Positions 41,202-50,133 of a stretch of DNA of 64,000 nucleotides are shown here, in pieces. Position numbers and translations under genes: made by a program. The notes under the pieces are model-generated. The model did no database searches. It saw only the letters and a list, made by a program, of their open reading frames with translations, and was not told the DNA's origin. Every line of letters begins with the position of its first letter. The first letter of the stretch is position 1. The DNA is from Nitrososphaerales archaeon (GTDB lineage Archaea; Thermoproteota; Nitrososphaeria; Nitrososphaerales; CADDZS01), in assembly GCA_030041355.1 (NCBI GenBank), contig JASHNZ010000058.1:124001-188000 (forward strand), written 5' to 3'.

Positions 41202-41492
41202 ATGCAAGCAATGGAACAAAGCAGCTTACAAGTCCGGGAGTCTCTAGTGATGAAATATCCTCTTAGGAACATAGTGTACGAGAAAATGAAACAGGATAAC
41301 GCCATGACTGATAAGGATCTTCTCGCAGAGCTTCAGCGAGATGGCGAGGACATTGCAATGAGGGATTTGAATAAAGTTCTGATGCAGCTTGAGATCTTGG
41401 GCTTGGTCACTTTAAGATGGCAGACGAAAGACAAGAGACGGATTGAACTCGTCAGAGCAGGCGGTCAGGTACAACGGGTCCCTGGCGAATAG
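41202..41492 (+). CDS. Winged-helix DNA-binding protein, 96 aa
   Basis: Residues 20-85 fit a winged helix: PLRNIVYEKMKQDNAMTDKDLLAELQRDG, recognition helix DLNKVLMQLEILGLVTLRW and a short wing KDKRRIELV. The layout is that of small archaeal transcription regulators. Transcribed divergently from the DJ-1 gene; it may act on this pair or elsewhere. No effector domain. Confidence 0.8.
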   Translation: MQAMEQSSLQVRESLVMKYPLRNIVYEKMKQDNAMTDKDLLAELQRDGEDIAMRDLNKVLMQLEILGLVTLRWQTKDKRRIELVRAGGQVQRVPGE

Positions 41493-41645
41493 GCAAGTCT
41501 GGCTTTCGCCAAGGTCAACTGCGCCCGTTGTTGTTCGGTCGAAATTACTTTTTTAGGGCCTCGCAATTCTAATGTTTGCGCTATGAATTATATTTTGTTA
41601 GCTTATGATTTCGTGCTTTAAACAGCTAACTGGGGATGCAATTCA

Positions 41646-42674
41646 GTGGGGGTAAACCTAAGAGACATCGCCGAGCCCAAAAAGATCTCGCTTGAAGACC
41701 TGAAAGGAAGGAGCCTTGCTATCGATGCTTTCAACACACTCTATCAATTTCTCTCAATCATACGAGGCGAGAGCGGAGATCTTCTAAAGGACAGCAAAGG
41801 GAATGTCACCAGTCATCTGAGTGGTCTCTTTTACCGAAGCATGAATCTCTTGGACATTGGGATCAAACTAGTCTACATTTTTGATGGAGAGCCCCCTAAG
41901 CTAAAACACGCGGAAATCCTGCGCAGAGCCGAAATCAAGAAGGAGGCTGCCTCTCTATACACGGAAGCTGTTGCCAGAAATGATCTGGTGGCTGCCAAGA
42001 GATATGCCTCTGCGACGGCTTATTTAGATAAGGCGATGATCCAGGATTCAAAGAAGCTTTTGGATCTGATGGGAATCCCCTGGATTCAAGCGCCTTCCGA
42101 AGGTGAGGCAACAGCTGCGCATCTCGCAAAAAACGGGATGGTTGATTATGCGGCCAGCCAAGATTATGATAGCCTCCTCTTTGGGGCACCGAGACTCGCG
42201 CGGAATGTTACAATCTCCGGAAAAAGAAAGCTTCCCAATCGCAATATTCGCGTTGACGTTATTCCAGAAACTGTCGTCCTTCAGGATGTGCTGACAGAAA
42301 ATGGCATATCGCAAGAACAATTGATCGAAATTGCACTGATCTTGGGAACAGATTTCAATCACCCTGATTTCAAAGGAATAGGCCCTGCGACCGCTCTAAA
42401 ACTGGTCAAGAAATATGGAAAGATCGACGACATCCCGGAGCTGAAAGACAAAATTAAATTCGACCCATTAGAAATTCGCGAGATCTTTCTTCATCCCCTG
42501 GTGGTTACTCCTTCGAGATCAGAACTCGAAGAAAGACCGCCCCAGAAGGAAGAGATATTCGATTATCTGTGCAAGGAGCACGACTTTTCTGAGGACCGAA
42601 TAAAATCTTCCTTTGCAAAATTAGAAGAAAAGAAAAAAGTCGAGAGCCAATCCCTGGAACAGTGGTTTCGGTAG
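41646..42674 (+). CDS. fen: Flap endonuclease 1
   Basis: Structure-specific nuclease for Okazaki-fragment maturation and repair. N and I regions are complete: LAIDAFNTLYQFLS, YIFDGEPPKLK, APSEGEATAAHLAK and VDYAASQDYDSLLFG, followed by the helix-hairpin-helix ILGTDFNHPDFKGIGPATAL. The C-terminal QSLEQWFR is a PCNA-interacting motif (Q-x-x-L-x-x-W-F). GTG start. Overlaps pcm by 13 bases. Confidence 0.96.
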   Translation: MGVNLRDIAEPKKISLEDLKGRSLAIDAFNTLYQFLSIIRGESGDLLKDSKGNVTSHLSGLFYRSMNLLDIGIKLVYIFDGEPPKLKHAEILRRAEIKKEAASLYTEAVARNDLVAAKRYASATAYLDKAMIQDSKKLLDLMGIPWIQAPSEGEATAAHLAKNGMVDYAASQDYDSLLFGAPRLARNVTISGKRKLPNRNIRVDVIPETVVLQDVLTENGISQEQLIEIALILGTDFNHPDFKGIGPATALKLVKKYGKIDDIPELKDKIKFDPLEIREIFLHPLVVTPSRSELEERPPQKEEIFDYLCKEHDFSEDRIKSSFAKLEEKKKVESQSLEQWFR

Positions 42675-43372
42675 AGACAACCTTGGACCCGAAGGCTAAC
42701 CTCATAGAAAGCCTGAAACGAGAAGGCTTATTGAAATCCAAAACCGTTGAACAAGCTCTTCTGAGCATAAGAAGAGAGGATTTTGTCTGGCCAGGTTATG
42801 GTGGCTCGGCATATTTTGACGAACCCCTTCCCCTGGGAGATACTGGACAGACTATTTCCGCCCCTCACATGGTCACAATTATGCTCGAGGAAGCCGAGCT
42901 CTGTCAAGGGCTAAAAGTGCTCGAGATCGGAACAGGCAGTGGATATAATGCCGCATTGATTGCTGAGATTGTGTCGAAGAGAGCTAAAGAAATAGATCAA
43001 CCACTTGTAGTCACGATTGAACGAAATGCCAAACTTGTGCAATTTGCTAAAGAAAACGTGAAGCGGGCAGGGTTCGAAAAGACTGTTCAAGTAGTCGAGG
43101 GGGATGGATCTCTTGGTTATCCACAGGAATCGAATGAAATGATCTATGATAGGATCTTTGTGACAGCTGGCGCTCCTTTTATTCCTCCCTTTCTAGAAAA
43201 ACAGCTTAAACCAGAGGGCATAATTCTTGTTCCAGTCGGTGAGATGCCGTACCAAACTTTAATCAAAGCCAAGAAGGTCGAAATAGCGAGAAAAAAGTAC
43301 GAACTAAAAAAACAGAAGCTCATGGGGGTTATGTTTGTGCCATTACTAGGTGAGAGCGCGTATCAGTCTTAG
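42662..43372 (+). CDS. pcm: Protein-L-isoaspartate O-methyltransferase
   Basis: Repairs isoaspartyl residues with SAM. Motifs: AYFDEPLPLGDTGQTISAPHMV, the SAM-binding LEIGTGSGYNAALIAEI, VVEGDGSLGYP and RIFVTAGAPFIPP. The 236-residue protein has a normal length with a slightly longer C-terminus. GTG start overlapping fen by 13 bases. Confidence 0.94.
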   Translation: MVSVETTLDPKANLIESLKREGLLKSKTVEQALLSIRREDFVWPGYGGSAYFDEPLPLGDTGQTISAPHMVTIMLEEAELCQGLKVLEIGTGSGYNAALIAEIVSKRAKEIDQPLVVTIERNAKLVQFAKENVKRAGFEKTVQVVEGDGSLGYPQESNEMIYDRIFVTAGAPFIPPFLEKQLKPEGIILVPVGEMPYQTLIKAKKVEIARKKYELKKQKLMGVMFVPLLGESAYQS

Positions 43373-43412
43373 GGCAACTTAGTCTGGAGTGTACACTTTG
43401 CAGTAGACGAGC

Positions 43413-44132
43413 TCACGAAGTGCTTGCTTTCAAAGCTCGCCATGCTAATCCCGCAATGATTCCTCCAATGATCGGCCCTATCCAGAAGATATACCAGTCA
43501 GTAAAAGCGCCGCTCAGATTAAGCGCGCCGGCCACAACGATTGGCCCTGTTGCTCGAGCCGGATTCGCAGCAGCACCTGTCAACGGGCCAGCGATGAAAA
43601 CATCGCACAGAAGAATCAAACCGACGAATAAACCTGCCAGCCTTGGTGCTCTTTGGTCGACAATCGTGAAATAGACGACGAAGACTAGGAAGAATGTGAT
43701 TATGGCTTCGGCAAGTATTCCAGTGCCGATCTGCGATGCTGACGTGAGAGTATGTGAAGGTGAACCCCAGTAAACCGCATTGCCCGCGGACCTTGGAGCC
43801 ACAGCCACTAGCGAAAACGCCCCTAGAATCGCACCCAAGACCTCTGCTACAATATATGGAATGACGTCCCTAGCGGGAATCTTGCCACCAACAAGAAGAC
43901 CTATTGTAACCGCAGGGTTTAGAGCTCCGCCGGAAATTGCCAGTGTCGCACTGATGGAGATACCTAGACCGATTCCATTCCCCAGTGCCGCTATCAGGAG
44001 GGCTGCGCCTGGGTCAGTGGCTCCAAATGCAACATACGCTCCGACAGACGAGCCGGCGCCTACAAATACAAACATGTACGTCCCTATAAATTCTGCAAGT
44101 AATTTCTTCTCTAATTTTGAAACTTCAGACAT
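43413..44132 (-). CDS. Aquaporin / MIP-family channel
   Basis: Six-helix channel for water, glycerol or small solutes. Both half-helix Asn-Pro-Ala motifs are present: GGALNPAVTIG (about residue 69) and GAAANPARATG (about 188), the latter followed by the Arg of the selectivity filter. 239 residues. Whether it passes water, ammonia or glycerol cannot be settled by reading; the residue after the second NPA-Arg pattern is consistent with aquaporin. Confidence 0.93.
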   Translation of the reverse strand: MSEVSKLEKKLLAEFIGTYMFVFVGAGSSVGAYVAFGATDPGAALLIAALGNGIGLGISISATLAISGGALNPAVTIGLLVGGKIPARDVIPYIVAEVLGAILGAFSLVAVAPRSAGNAVYWGSPSHTLTSASQIGTGILAEAIITFFLVFVVYFTIVDQRAPRLAGLFVGLILLCDVFIAGPLTGAAANPARATGPIVVAGALNLSGAFTDWYIFWIGPIIGGIIAGLAWRALKASTS

Positions 44133-44246
44133 CCCTCATATCTCCGATTTGGAGCATTGAGATAAATGCGAGAAAGTTAATGCAGAGGGTGAAATTTGCT
44201 AGACCAACTGCATATCAAGACGGTTGTCAGATAAGGCATGGGAGCA

Positions 44247-45371
44247 CTATCGAGTGCTTAGTCCTTCGAGCAAATCACCCTTCCAGGTAAATTTGAGATG
44301 CTTTCGACCGTTAAGGAGTTTATTCGATCCAAGGACATAACCAGCCACCAGAGGCAGTCCGATCGTTGCTTCTACATAAGCAGTTGCCCGAGTAGCCTTC
44401 TTCGAAACCTTTCCCCAGGATTTGGCTTCATCAAGTGTGCTCCCTGTGAGACCGCCCCAATGAGGAGCATCCGTTGTGATCTGAAAAGCATACGAATGAC
44501 CGGGAGTGTAATCGAGCATTACGGCCGCATCATTGATGTAATTTTTCGGAACGCCTCCTCCAATGTAAATTGAGCCAGTTTTCTTCGATTTGAGCACAAT
44601 CTGCGCGATTTCGTAGTTATCTTGGATTGTGTCCAATTGCATCAAACCCCTCTTCGCTTTACGTGCAGCGCGATACAATCCGGCCAACCCTATTCCTATA
44701 GAGGAGTCAGCAATGGCGGGACAGAATATTGGAACTCCGTTTTTGGCCGCGGTGCATACTATTGAATTGGGGTCTTTGGACGCTCTCTCGCCCAGAATTT
44801 GTATAAACTGCCGCGTCGAATATTTCCGGGGCTCCATCTCAGAAGCAATCTCACCAATCAAGTCATCAGTTTTCACGAAGCCCACCTCATCCACATAGGC
44901 GTCGTAGATTCTGTCTATGTACAGATCGTGAAGGAGCGCGTCGTCAGAATGGGGCGTGCCCATAAAATGATTGAACCCAGTTGCTTGGTAAATGTCTTGA
45001 TACAGGATCGCACCGGTTGAGACGATGACATCCACGAACCCGGCAGCGACGAGATCTCTTATCACTTTACGCATGCCTCCAGCTATAAGCGCGCCTGACA
45101 ATCCAAGCATGATCGTGGGTCTTGAAGGATCTAGTATCATGTTCTCGTAGACTTTGGCGCACTCGGATATCGACCTGCTCTGTATGCTCGTCTTGGACCA
45201 AGCGGATACCAGTTCCCTGATTGTTCTCACCCGACTAAGATCGAGTTGGGTTACAGGAATAGAGAGGAATCTATCCCTTTGTTTTTGCACGTCTTTAGAA
45301 AGTTTGATCTCGTCTGCCTTGCTTTCAAAATATTTGAAAGCCACGTCAGCCTCTTTTCTCTTTGAGTTCAT
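44247..45371 (-). CDS. dys: Deoxyhypusine synthase
   Basis: Modifies a lysine of aIF5A using spermidine and NAD. NAD-binding MLGLSGALIAGGMRKVI, HSDDALLHDLYIDRIYDAY, GVPIFCPAIADSSIG and the active-site lysine IYIGGGVPKNYIND are all visible; the Asn-Tyr after the lysine replaces the more usual His-His/Asn. 374 residues is slightly long. Standalone gene. Confidence 0.94.
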   Translation of the reverse strand: MNSKRKEADVAFKYFESKADEIKLSKDVQKQRDRFLSIPVTQLDLSRVRTIRELVSAWSKTSIQSRSISECAKVYENMILDPSRPTIMLGLSGALIAGGMRKVIRDLVAAGFVDVIVSTGAILYQDIYQATGFNHFMGTPHSDDALLHDLYIDRIYDAYVDEVGFVKTDDLIGEIASEMEPRKYSTRQFIQILGERASKDPNSIVCTAAKNGVPIFCPAIADSSIGIGLAGLYRAARKAKRGLMQLDTIQDNYEIAQIVLKSKKTGSIYIGGGVPKNYINDAAVMLDYTPGHSYAFQITTDAPHWGGLTGSTLDEAKSWGKVSKKATRATAYVEATIGLPLVAGYVLGSNKLLNGRKHLKFTWKGDLLEGLSTR

Positions 45372-45728
45372 TAGAAGGGTTCGAAACCTAGCAACGAACG
45401 AGTTTTACAATTAAAAACTGTTCCGATCTGGGAAGAAAACAAATTCTCACATTCCAGTGTTCAACCCATGATCTCACTGATGTCCCAATTGTTGTTGGGA
45501 ACTTAATCTGCTGTCAATAAACCATCAACCGTGGCAAGAAATTTTAGAGAAACAGCAAAAACCGTTGGAAGCTAGACTTCCGGTTTCGGAGTGAATAAGT
45601 GCCCGTTTTAGCTTCAAATCAGGCCAAGGCTCGATTCATTACGGAAACTCAAGCAATGGCAATTTGTTCTTAGCTAGTGTAGAAAGGAGGAGGCGGGGGT
45701 ACCTTGATGATAGTACTCAAAGGAAGTT

Positions 45729-45944
45729 TTGGATCATGCGATAGCTTCGGGCACAATGGCTATTAGGGCATGGGAGTATTGCAATGGCTATTTGGAACCG
45801 GCGTATGTAGAGCTTGATGAAGAGGGGGATAATATACCTCTCAAAATCAAGAATTTCGCCCAATTCTTAAGGATAATAAAGCTATTCGAAAGTGGTTTCG
45901 CTCCAAATAGGGCCGCAGATATGTTTCATGTCAAATCACAATAG
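45729..45944 (+). CDS. Doubtful small protein, 71 aa
   Basis: TTG start. The amino-acid mix is plausible for a folded protein (AIRAWEYCNGYLEPAYVELDEEGDN, then a helical LKIKNFAQFLRIIKLF), and the end RAADMFHVKSQ could be part of a helix-turn-helix. No family recognised and no clear promoter. It may be a remnant of a larger gene. Confidence 0.3.
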   Translation: MDHAIASGTMAIRAWEYCNGYLEPAYVELDEEGDNIPLKIKNFAQFLRIIKLFESGFAPNRAADMFHVKSQ

Positions 45945-45963
45945 GAGACTTAGCTACGTACGC

Positions 45964-46176
45964 CTAAATCAAACCGGGTAGGAAGGTTTTAGCAGTCTTG
46001 ATGTTATTGTCCATGAGGTTTGTCAGATTACGAATCATCAAGACCGTTTCCAACTTAAAACATGATATCCAGTTTTGCGTTAATCTACTTGAACTACTTT
46101 CCTGAGTAGCATGCCATAGAATAGAAAAATCACAATCTGTGTTTTCAGTTTTCGTAAACTCCATAATCACGAACAA
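45964..46176 (-). CDS. Doubtful small protein, 70 aa
   Basis: Directly downstream of tRNA-Asn on the same strand. Hydrophobic and polar residues are mixed without any recognisable motif; one Cys in DCDFSILWHAT and one in WISCFKL. Could equally be non-coding. Confidence 0.22.
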   Translation of the reverse strand: MFVIMEFTKTENTDCDFSILWHATQESSSSRLTQNWISCFKLETVLMIRNLTNLMDNNIKTAKTFLPGLI

Positions 46177-46188
46177 GTAAGAGGTGAG

Positions 46189-46281
46189 CGCCGCCGGACC
46201 GACTTGAACGGTCGACCAACGGATTAACAGTCCGCTGCTTTTGGCATCAGTGAGTATTCTACCAATCTGAGCTACGGCGGC
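46189..46281 (-). tRNA. tRNA-Asn(GUU) with a D-arm intron of about 19 nt
   Basis: Acceptor GCCGCCG/CGGCGGC (46281-46275 with 46196-46190), discriminator G, T arm GACCG-UUCAAGU-CGGUC and anticodon stem GCGGA/UCCGU with loop CUGUUAA (anticodon GUU) are all regular. The D stem is not: GCUC needs GAGC, but only GA (46259-46258) is next to the loop and GC (46238-46237) follows 19 bases later. Removing 46257-46239 completes the D arm. UUGG and CCAA flank the insert and could pair as a splicing helix. The precise junction may shift by 1-2 nt. Confidence 0.87.
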
Positions 46282-46473
46282 TCGAATTCAAATAGGAAGA
46301 GCCCTTCATTTATTGCTTTAACTCCTCCCAAGCATTTCATTGAAATTATGCTGAAAACTATGAGACTGATTGAATGAGAAATTGAATTATGAAATGAAGA
46401 AAAAGAATTTTGACATCGTTAACATTAAACACGAGAAAATCTAACTCTGTCGATTGTTTCACGTGTTCAGACT

Positions 46474-48228
46474 TTGAGGAATGATTTTAGTGTCCGCATA
46501 GGAGGGGCAGCAGGTGATGGCGTCTCTTCAACGGGAGAGATTTTTGCGAGAACCCTCTCGAGAATGGGTTTGCACTGTTATGGTCTCAATAGTTACCAAT
46601 CTGCGATAAGAGGGGGCCATGTTTGGTTTCAGGTCAGAGGAAGTATGGAAAAGGTTACCTGTCAAGGGGACAATGTTGATGTTGTCATCGCCCTGAACTC
46701 TGAAACCGCTGAGATCCATGCACCTTTCGTTTCATCTGGCGGGATTATTATTTACGACAAAGACAAGGTGAAATTTTCGCAGAGCCTTGTGCCACAGAAT
46801 GTGAAGAGCCTACCAATGCCCCTGGCCGACATCTCGCGTAAGTTCGATAAGAATCCGATCATGCAAAATACTGTCGCCCTCGGAGCCACGCTTTATCTTC
46901 TGGGGTTGGATTTTGATACGTTTACTACTGTTCTAACTGACACATTTGGGAAGAAAAAACAGGCAGTGGTCGACGCGAACACTCAAGCTGCAAGATCAGG
47001 CTATGAATATGCAAAGAGTAACCTGCAGCAACTAGATGTAAAATGCACCGCACCGGGCAACCACCGCCCAAAGATGTTGATGACCGGCAATCAAGCCATC
47101 GGTTTGGGAGCGGTTATGGCTGGATGCAAATTCTATGCAGCTTATCCGATGACACCAGCGTCCGGAATCTTGCATTTTATGGCCGCTCATGCAGTAAGCA
47201 ATGGTGTTATCGTAAAGCAAGCTGAAGACGAATTAGCAGTCATCAACATGGGAATTGGTGCGTCCCATGCTGGTGCGAGAGCTATGGTCGGGACTTCAGG
47301 GGGAGGTTTCTCTCTAATGAGTGAAGCGCTTGGAATGGCGGGAATGACAGAAACTCCGATCGTGATAGTTGAGGCTCAAAGAGCAGGTCCCTCAACGGGC
47401 CTACCCACAAAGACCGAACAAGGCGATCTCAATATGATGCTCGGTGCATCCCAGGGAGACTTTCCGAGAATAGTGATTGCCCCGACCTCAATAGAAGACG
47501 CGTATTATGCCACTATTGAAGCTTTCAATTTGGCAGAGCGTTTTCAGTGTCCTGTTATAATTGCGAGCGATCTGTTACTCTCTGAGCACTTGGAAACAAT
47601 CGACGAATTGAGTCCGAATGTTCTTATTGATCGGGGTGAGATGGTAGGGTCTGTTCCTTCAGGAGAACAATATCTCAGATTCAAATTGACGGAATCTGGC
47701 ATTTCTCCGAGAGCGATACCAGGAACCCCAGGGACCGTATACGTGGCCGCGTCGGATGAACATCAGGAGAATGGCGTCGTGATCAGCGATGTATTGTCAG
47801 GTATTCCAATATACGTTAAGGAAAGGGAGCGTCAGATGGATAAACGAATGAAAAAAGTCGAGCTTGCAAGGAATGAGATTTCGTCGCCTAAACTCGTGGG
47901 CGATCCGAGTGCAGATCTGACAATTATCTGTTGGGGCTCAACTGCTGGTGTCGCATTAGAAGCTTCGGAGATGCTTAGCAGTCAAGGAATCAAAACTAAT
48001 GTCCTTGCTCTTAGAAATATGTGGCCCTTCAAGTCAGACGCAATTGTTCCTATACTAAACAATGCGAAGAGGTTACTGAGTATCGAATGCAACTATACAG
48101 GTCAGATGGCTCGGTTGATCCGCGCAGAGACTGGTATTGACATAAAAGACAAGTTCTTGAAATACGATGGAGAACCGATCTACCCGCGGGAAATTGTGGA
48201 TTACGTCATGAGATTGAGGGAAAAATAA
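46474..48228 (+). CDS. korA: 2-oxoacid:ferredoxin oxidoreductase, fused gamma-alpha subunit
   Basis: Oxidatively decarboxylates 2-oxoacids (pyruvate or 2-oxoglutarate) to acyl-CoA, or works in reverse, with ferredoxin. The N-terminal gamma domain (about residues 1-190; RIGGAAGDGVSSTGEIFART) is fused to the alpha domain (GNQAIGLGAVMAGCKFYAAYPMTPAS, QAEDELAVINMGIGASHAGARAMVGTSGGGF, PSTGLPTKTEQGDL). 584 residues is standard for archaeal two-gene enzymes. TTG start; beta subunit follows after one base. Confidence 0.95.
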   Translation: MRNDFSVRIGGAAGDGVSSTGEIFARTLSRMGLHCYGLNSYQSAIRGGHVWFQVRGSMEKVTCQGDNVDVVIALNSETAEIHAPFVSSGGIIIYDKDKVKFSQSLVPQNVKSLPMPLADISRKFDKNPIMQNTVALGATLYLLGLDFDTFTTVLTDTFGKKKQAVVDANTQAARSGYEYAKSNLQQLDVKCTAPGNHRPKMLMTGNQAIGLGAVMAGCKFYAAYPMTPASGILHFMAAHAVSNGVIVKQAEDELAVINMGIGASHAGARAMVGTSGGGFSLMSEALGMAGMTETPIVIVEAQRAGPSTGLPTKTEQGDLNMMLGASQGDFPRIVIAPTSIEDAYYATIEAFNLAERFQCPVIIASDLLLSEHLETIDELSPNVLIDRGEMVGSVPSGEQYLRFKLTESGISPRAIPGTPGTVYVAASDEHQENGVVISDVLSGIPIYVKERERQMDKRMKKVELARNEISSPKLVGDPSADLTIICWGSTAGVALEASEMLSSQGIKTNVLALRNMWPFKSDAIVPILNNAKRLLSIECNYTGQMARLIRAETGIDIKDKFLKYDGEPIYPREIVDYVMRLREK

Positions 48229-48229
48229 C

Positions 48230-49087
48230 GTGCTAGAATTATCAAAATACAAGAGCGAAATAAGACCCGACTGGTGTCCCGGATGCGGAGACTTTGGAGT
48301 GCTTAACTCACTTGTTCAAGCAGTCGCCAATCTCGAAATAGATCCTAAGGATCTTCTGATAGTCTCAGGCATAGGATGTTCGAGCAACCTTCCCGGGTTT
48401 ATTCACGCCTATGGTTTGCACACGCTCCATGGCAGAGCGATGGCCGTCGCGAGCGGCGCTAGACTTGCCAACCCCGATCTTACTGTCGTGGTGACCGGTG
48501 GCGATGGAGATGGCTACGGAATTGGATTGGGTCATTTTGTCCATGCGATGAGGCGGAACTTGGATATCACTTACATTGTAATGAATAACCAGATCTACGG
48601 ACTCACTACTGGTCAAGCTTCACCTACAAGCACTAGAGGATTTGTCACAAAGTCTACTCCACAAGGAGTCACTGAAGATCCGATTAACCCTATCGCGTTA
48701 GCTCTGGTCTCAGGAGCTACGTATGTTGCAAGAGGGTTCTCGGGGGATCCCAAACATCTGACTGAATTGATTCAAGGCGGTATCAAACACAAAGGTTTTG
48801 CACTGGTTGATGTGTTTAGCCCTTGCGTCACTTGGAACAAGATAGACACTTACGATTATTTCAGACAGAATTGCTACAAGTTTAATGACTCTAGCTATGA
48901 TACAGTGAGCATGGATCGTGCGCTTTTGAAGGCAAGAGAAACAGAGCCGAAAATCCCAATCGGCTTATTCTATGAAACATCAAAACCCACCTATGAAGAG
49001 TCCGATCCTGTTGTAAAGTTGGGCCCGGTAGTTAAGGCAAAGCTCGGCATCAGCGATCCGACGGTTTTGTTCAAGGAGTTCTATTAG
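48230..49087 (+). CDS. korB: 2-oxoacid:ferredoxin oxidoreductase, beta subunit
   Basis: TPP-binding catalytic subunit, 285 residues. Cluster cysteines in DWCPGCGDFG (two) and SGIGCSSNLPG, the TPP motif TGGDGDGYGIGLGHFVHAMRRN to VMNNQIYGLT, and a fourth Cys in DVFSPCVTWN correspond to the single [4Fe-4S] cluster of this type. GTG start one base after the korA stop, so translation is coupled. Confidence 0.95.
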   Translation: MLELSKYKSEIRPDWCPGCGDFGVLNSLVQAVANLEIDPKDLLIVSGIGCSSNLPGFIHAYGLHTLHGRAMAVASGARLANPDLTVVVTGGDGDGYGIGLGHFVHAMRRNLDITYIVMNNQIYGLTTGQASPTSTRGFVTKSTPQGVTEDPINPIALALVSGATYVARGFSGDPKHLTELIQGGIKHKGFALVDVFSPCVTWNKIDTYDYFRQNCYKFNDSSYDTVSMDRALLKARETEPKIPIGLFYETSKPTYEESDPVVKLGPVVKAKLGISDPTVLFKEFY

Positions 49088-49207
49088 CATTGGATCGGTA
49101 TCCGACAACTCATTTCATCTACATTTCATCTACATGTGTGACGCTGTTGATCGCGTAAGTTAAGTCTCGGAGAAGTTACAGAATCGTTCCAGCGGTCCCC
49201 GCAACGG

Positions 49208-49225
49208 TTATAACGTATGTCATAA
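49208..49225. promoter_or_regulatory. 18-bp imperfect palindrome upstream of sufC (candidate operator/TATA)
   Basis: TTATAAC-GTAT-GTCATAA: the half-sites differ at one position. It lies 54 bases before the sufC ATG and recurs at 50099-50116 with only one base changed. TTATAAC may itself be the TATA box, which would let a bound regulator block the promoter. Confidence 0.55.
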
Positions 49226-49279
49226 TTATTATTCTTCTAGCTTATTCAAAATATCGCTGATTTTTGATGTGAGAGACTT

Positions 49280-50062
49280 ATGGCAGACACAATTGAGATC
49301 ATTGACCTTCATGCAGGGATTGAAGGCAAAGAAATTCTGAAGGGTGTGTCCCTTAAAGTAAATACCGGCGAAATTCACGCAATCATGGGGCCTAACGGTT
49401 CTGGGAAGAGCACTCTGGCTTATACTATGATGGGGCATCCGAAATACAAGTTGATTTCTGGAGATATCAGGATCAATGGAGAAAGCATCATCCATCTTCC
49501 TCCTAACCAAAGAGCTCTCAAAGGACTGTTTCTAGGCTTTCAATATCCACTCGAGATTCCGGGGGTCAGCCTGTCCAATTTTCTCCGAATTTCCTACAAT
49601 GCAACTAGAAAGAACGAACCCATGCTAGTTCGGGATTTCAGAAAGATGTTAGAGGACAAGTTCGAAGTAGTAGGGATGGATCGATCCTTTGCCACCAGAT
49701 ACTTGAATGAAGGCTTCTCTGGCGGAGAAAAGAAAAAGGCAGAAGTCGTTCAACTGGCTGTGCTTAGACCGAAGTTCGCGGTGCTGGATGAAACTGATTC
49801 TGGATTGGACATTGATGCCCTAAAACTAGTATCGGACGGAATAAACAGCATCAAGAGTTCTGAAGTTGGAATTATGCTTATCACTCATTATCAGCGAATA
49901 CTCCGCTACGTCAAGCCTCAATTTGTGCATGTTCTGGTTAAGGGAAAAGTTGAGGTGTCAGGAGGCCCCGAACTGGCGGAAAAACTTGAACAGGAAGGCT
50001 ACACCTGGATCCAGGGCGCAGAGGAAGAACCTGATTCTGCAGCTCCTCAAATTGCAACTTGA
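49280..50062 (+). CDS. sufC: Fe-S assembly ATPase SufC
   Basis: ABC-type ATPase that drives SufBD scaffold function. Walker A MGPNGSGKSTLAYTMMG, Q-loop GLFLGFQYPLEIPGVS, signature NEGFSGGEKKKAEVVQL and Walker B FAVLDETDSGLDIDALK are complete. 260 residues. First of the suf block, with its own palindrome-containing promoter region. Confidence 0.96.
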   Translation: MADTIEIIDLHAGIEGKEILKGVSLKVNTGEIHAIMGPNGSGKSTLAYTMMGHPKYKLISGDIRINGESIIHLPPNQRALKGLFLGFQYPLEIPGVSLSNFLRISYNATRKNEPMLVRDFRKMLEDKFEVVGMDRSFATRYLNEGFSGGEKKKAEVVQLAVLRPKFAVLDETDSGLDIDALKLVSDGINSIKSSEVGIMLITHYQRILRYVKPQFVHVLVKGKVEVSGGPELAEKLEQEGYTWIQGAEEEPDSAAPQIAT

Positions 50063-50098
50063 GTTTATGTTCATGCGGGTAAAGGCTTATTAGATAAA

Positions 50099-50116
50099 TT
50101 ATAACATATGTCATAA
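50099..50116. promoter_or_regulatory. 18-bp imperfect palindrome upstream of sufB
   Basis: TTATAAC-ATAT-GTCATAA matches the sufC element at 17 of 18 positions. Its TTATAAC is centred about 32 bases before the TTG start of sufB, the right place for a TATA box of an almost leaderless mRNA. Confidence 0.55.
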
Positions 50117-50133
50117 GAAACGGAGAACTTTTC

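Larger units (their letters stand above)
45372..46188. other. Long low-coding region, 817 bases
   Basis: Contains only two short frames of doubtful status (45729-45944 plus, 45964-46176 minus). The sequence is AT-rich with no tRNA-like fold, IS ends or tandem repeats. A purine block GGAGGAGGCGGGGG near 45686-45699 could be a strong ribosome-binding-like site or chance. It may be a decayed gene region between dys and tRNA-Asn. Confidence 0.35.
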
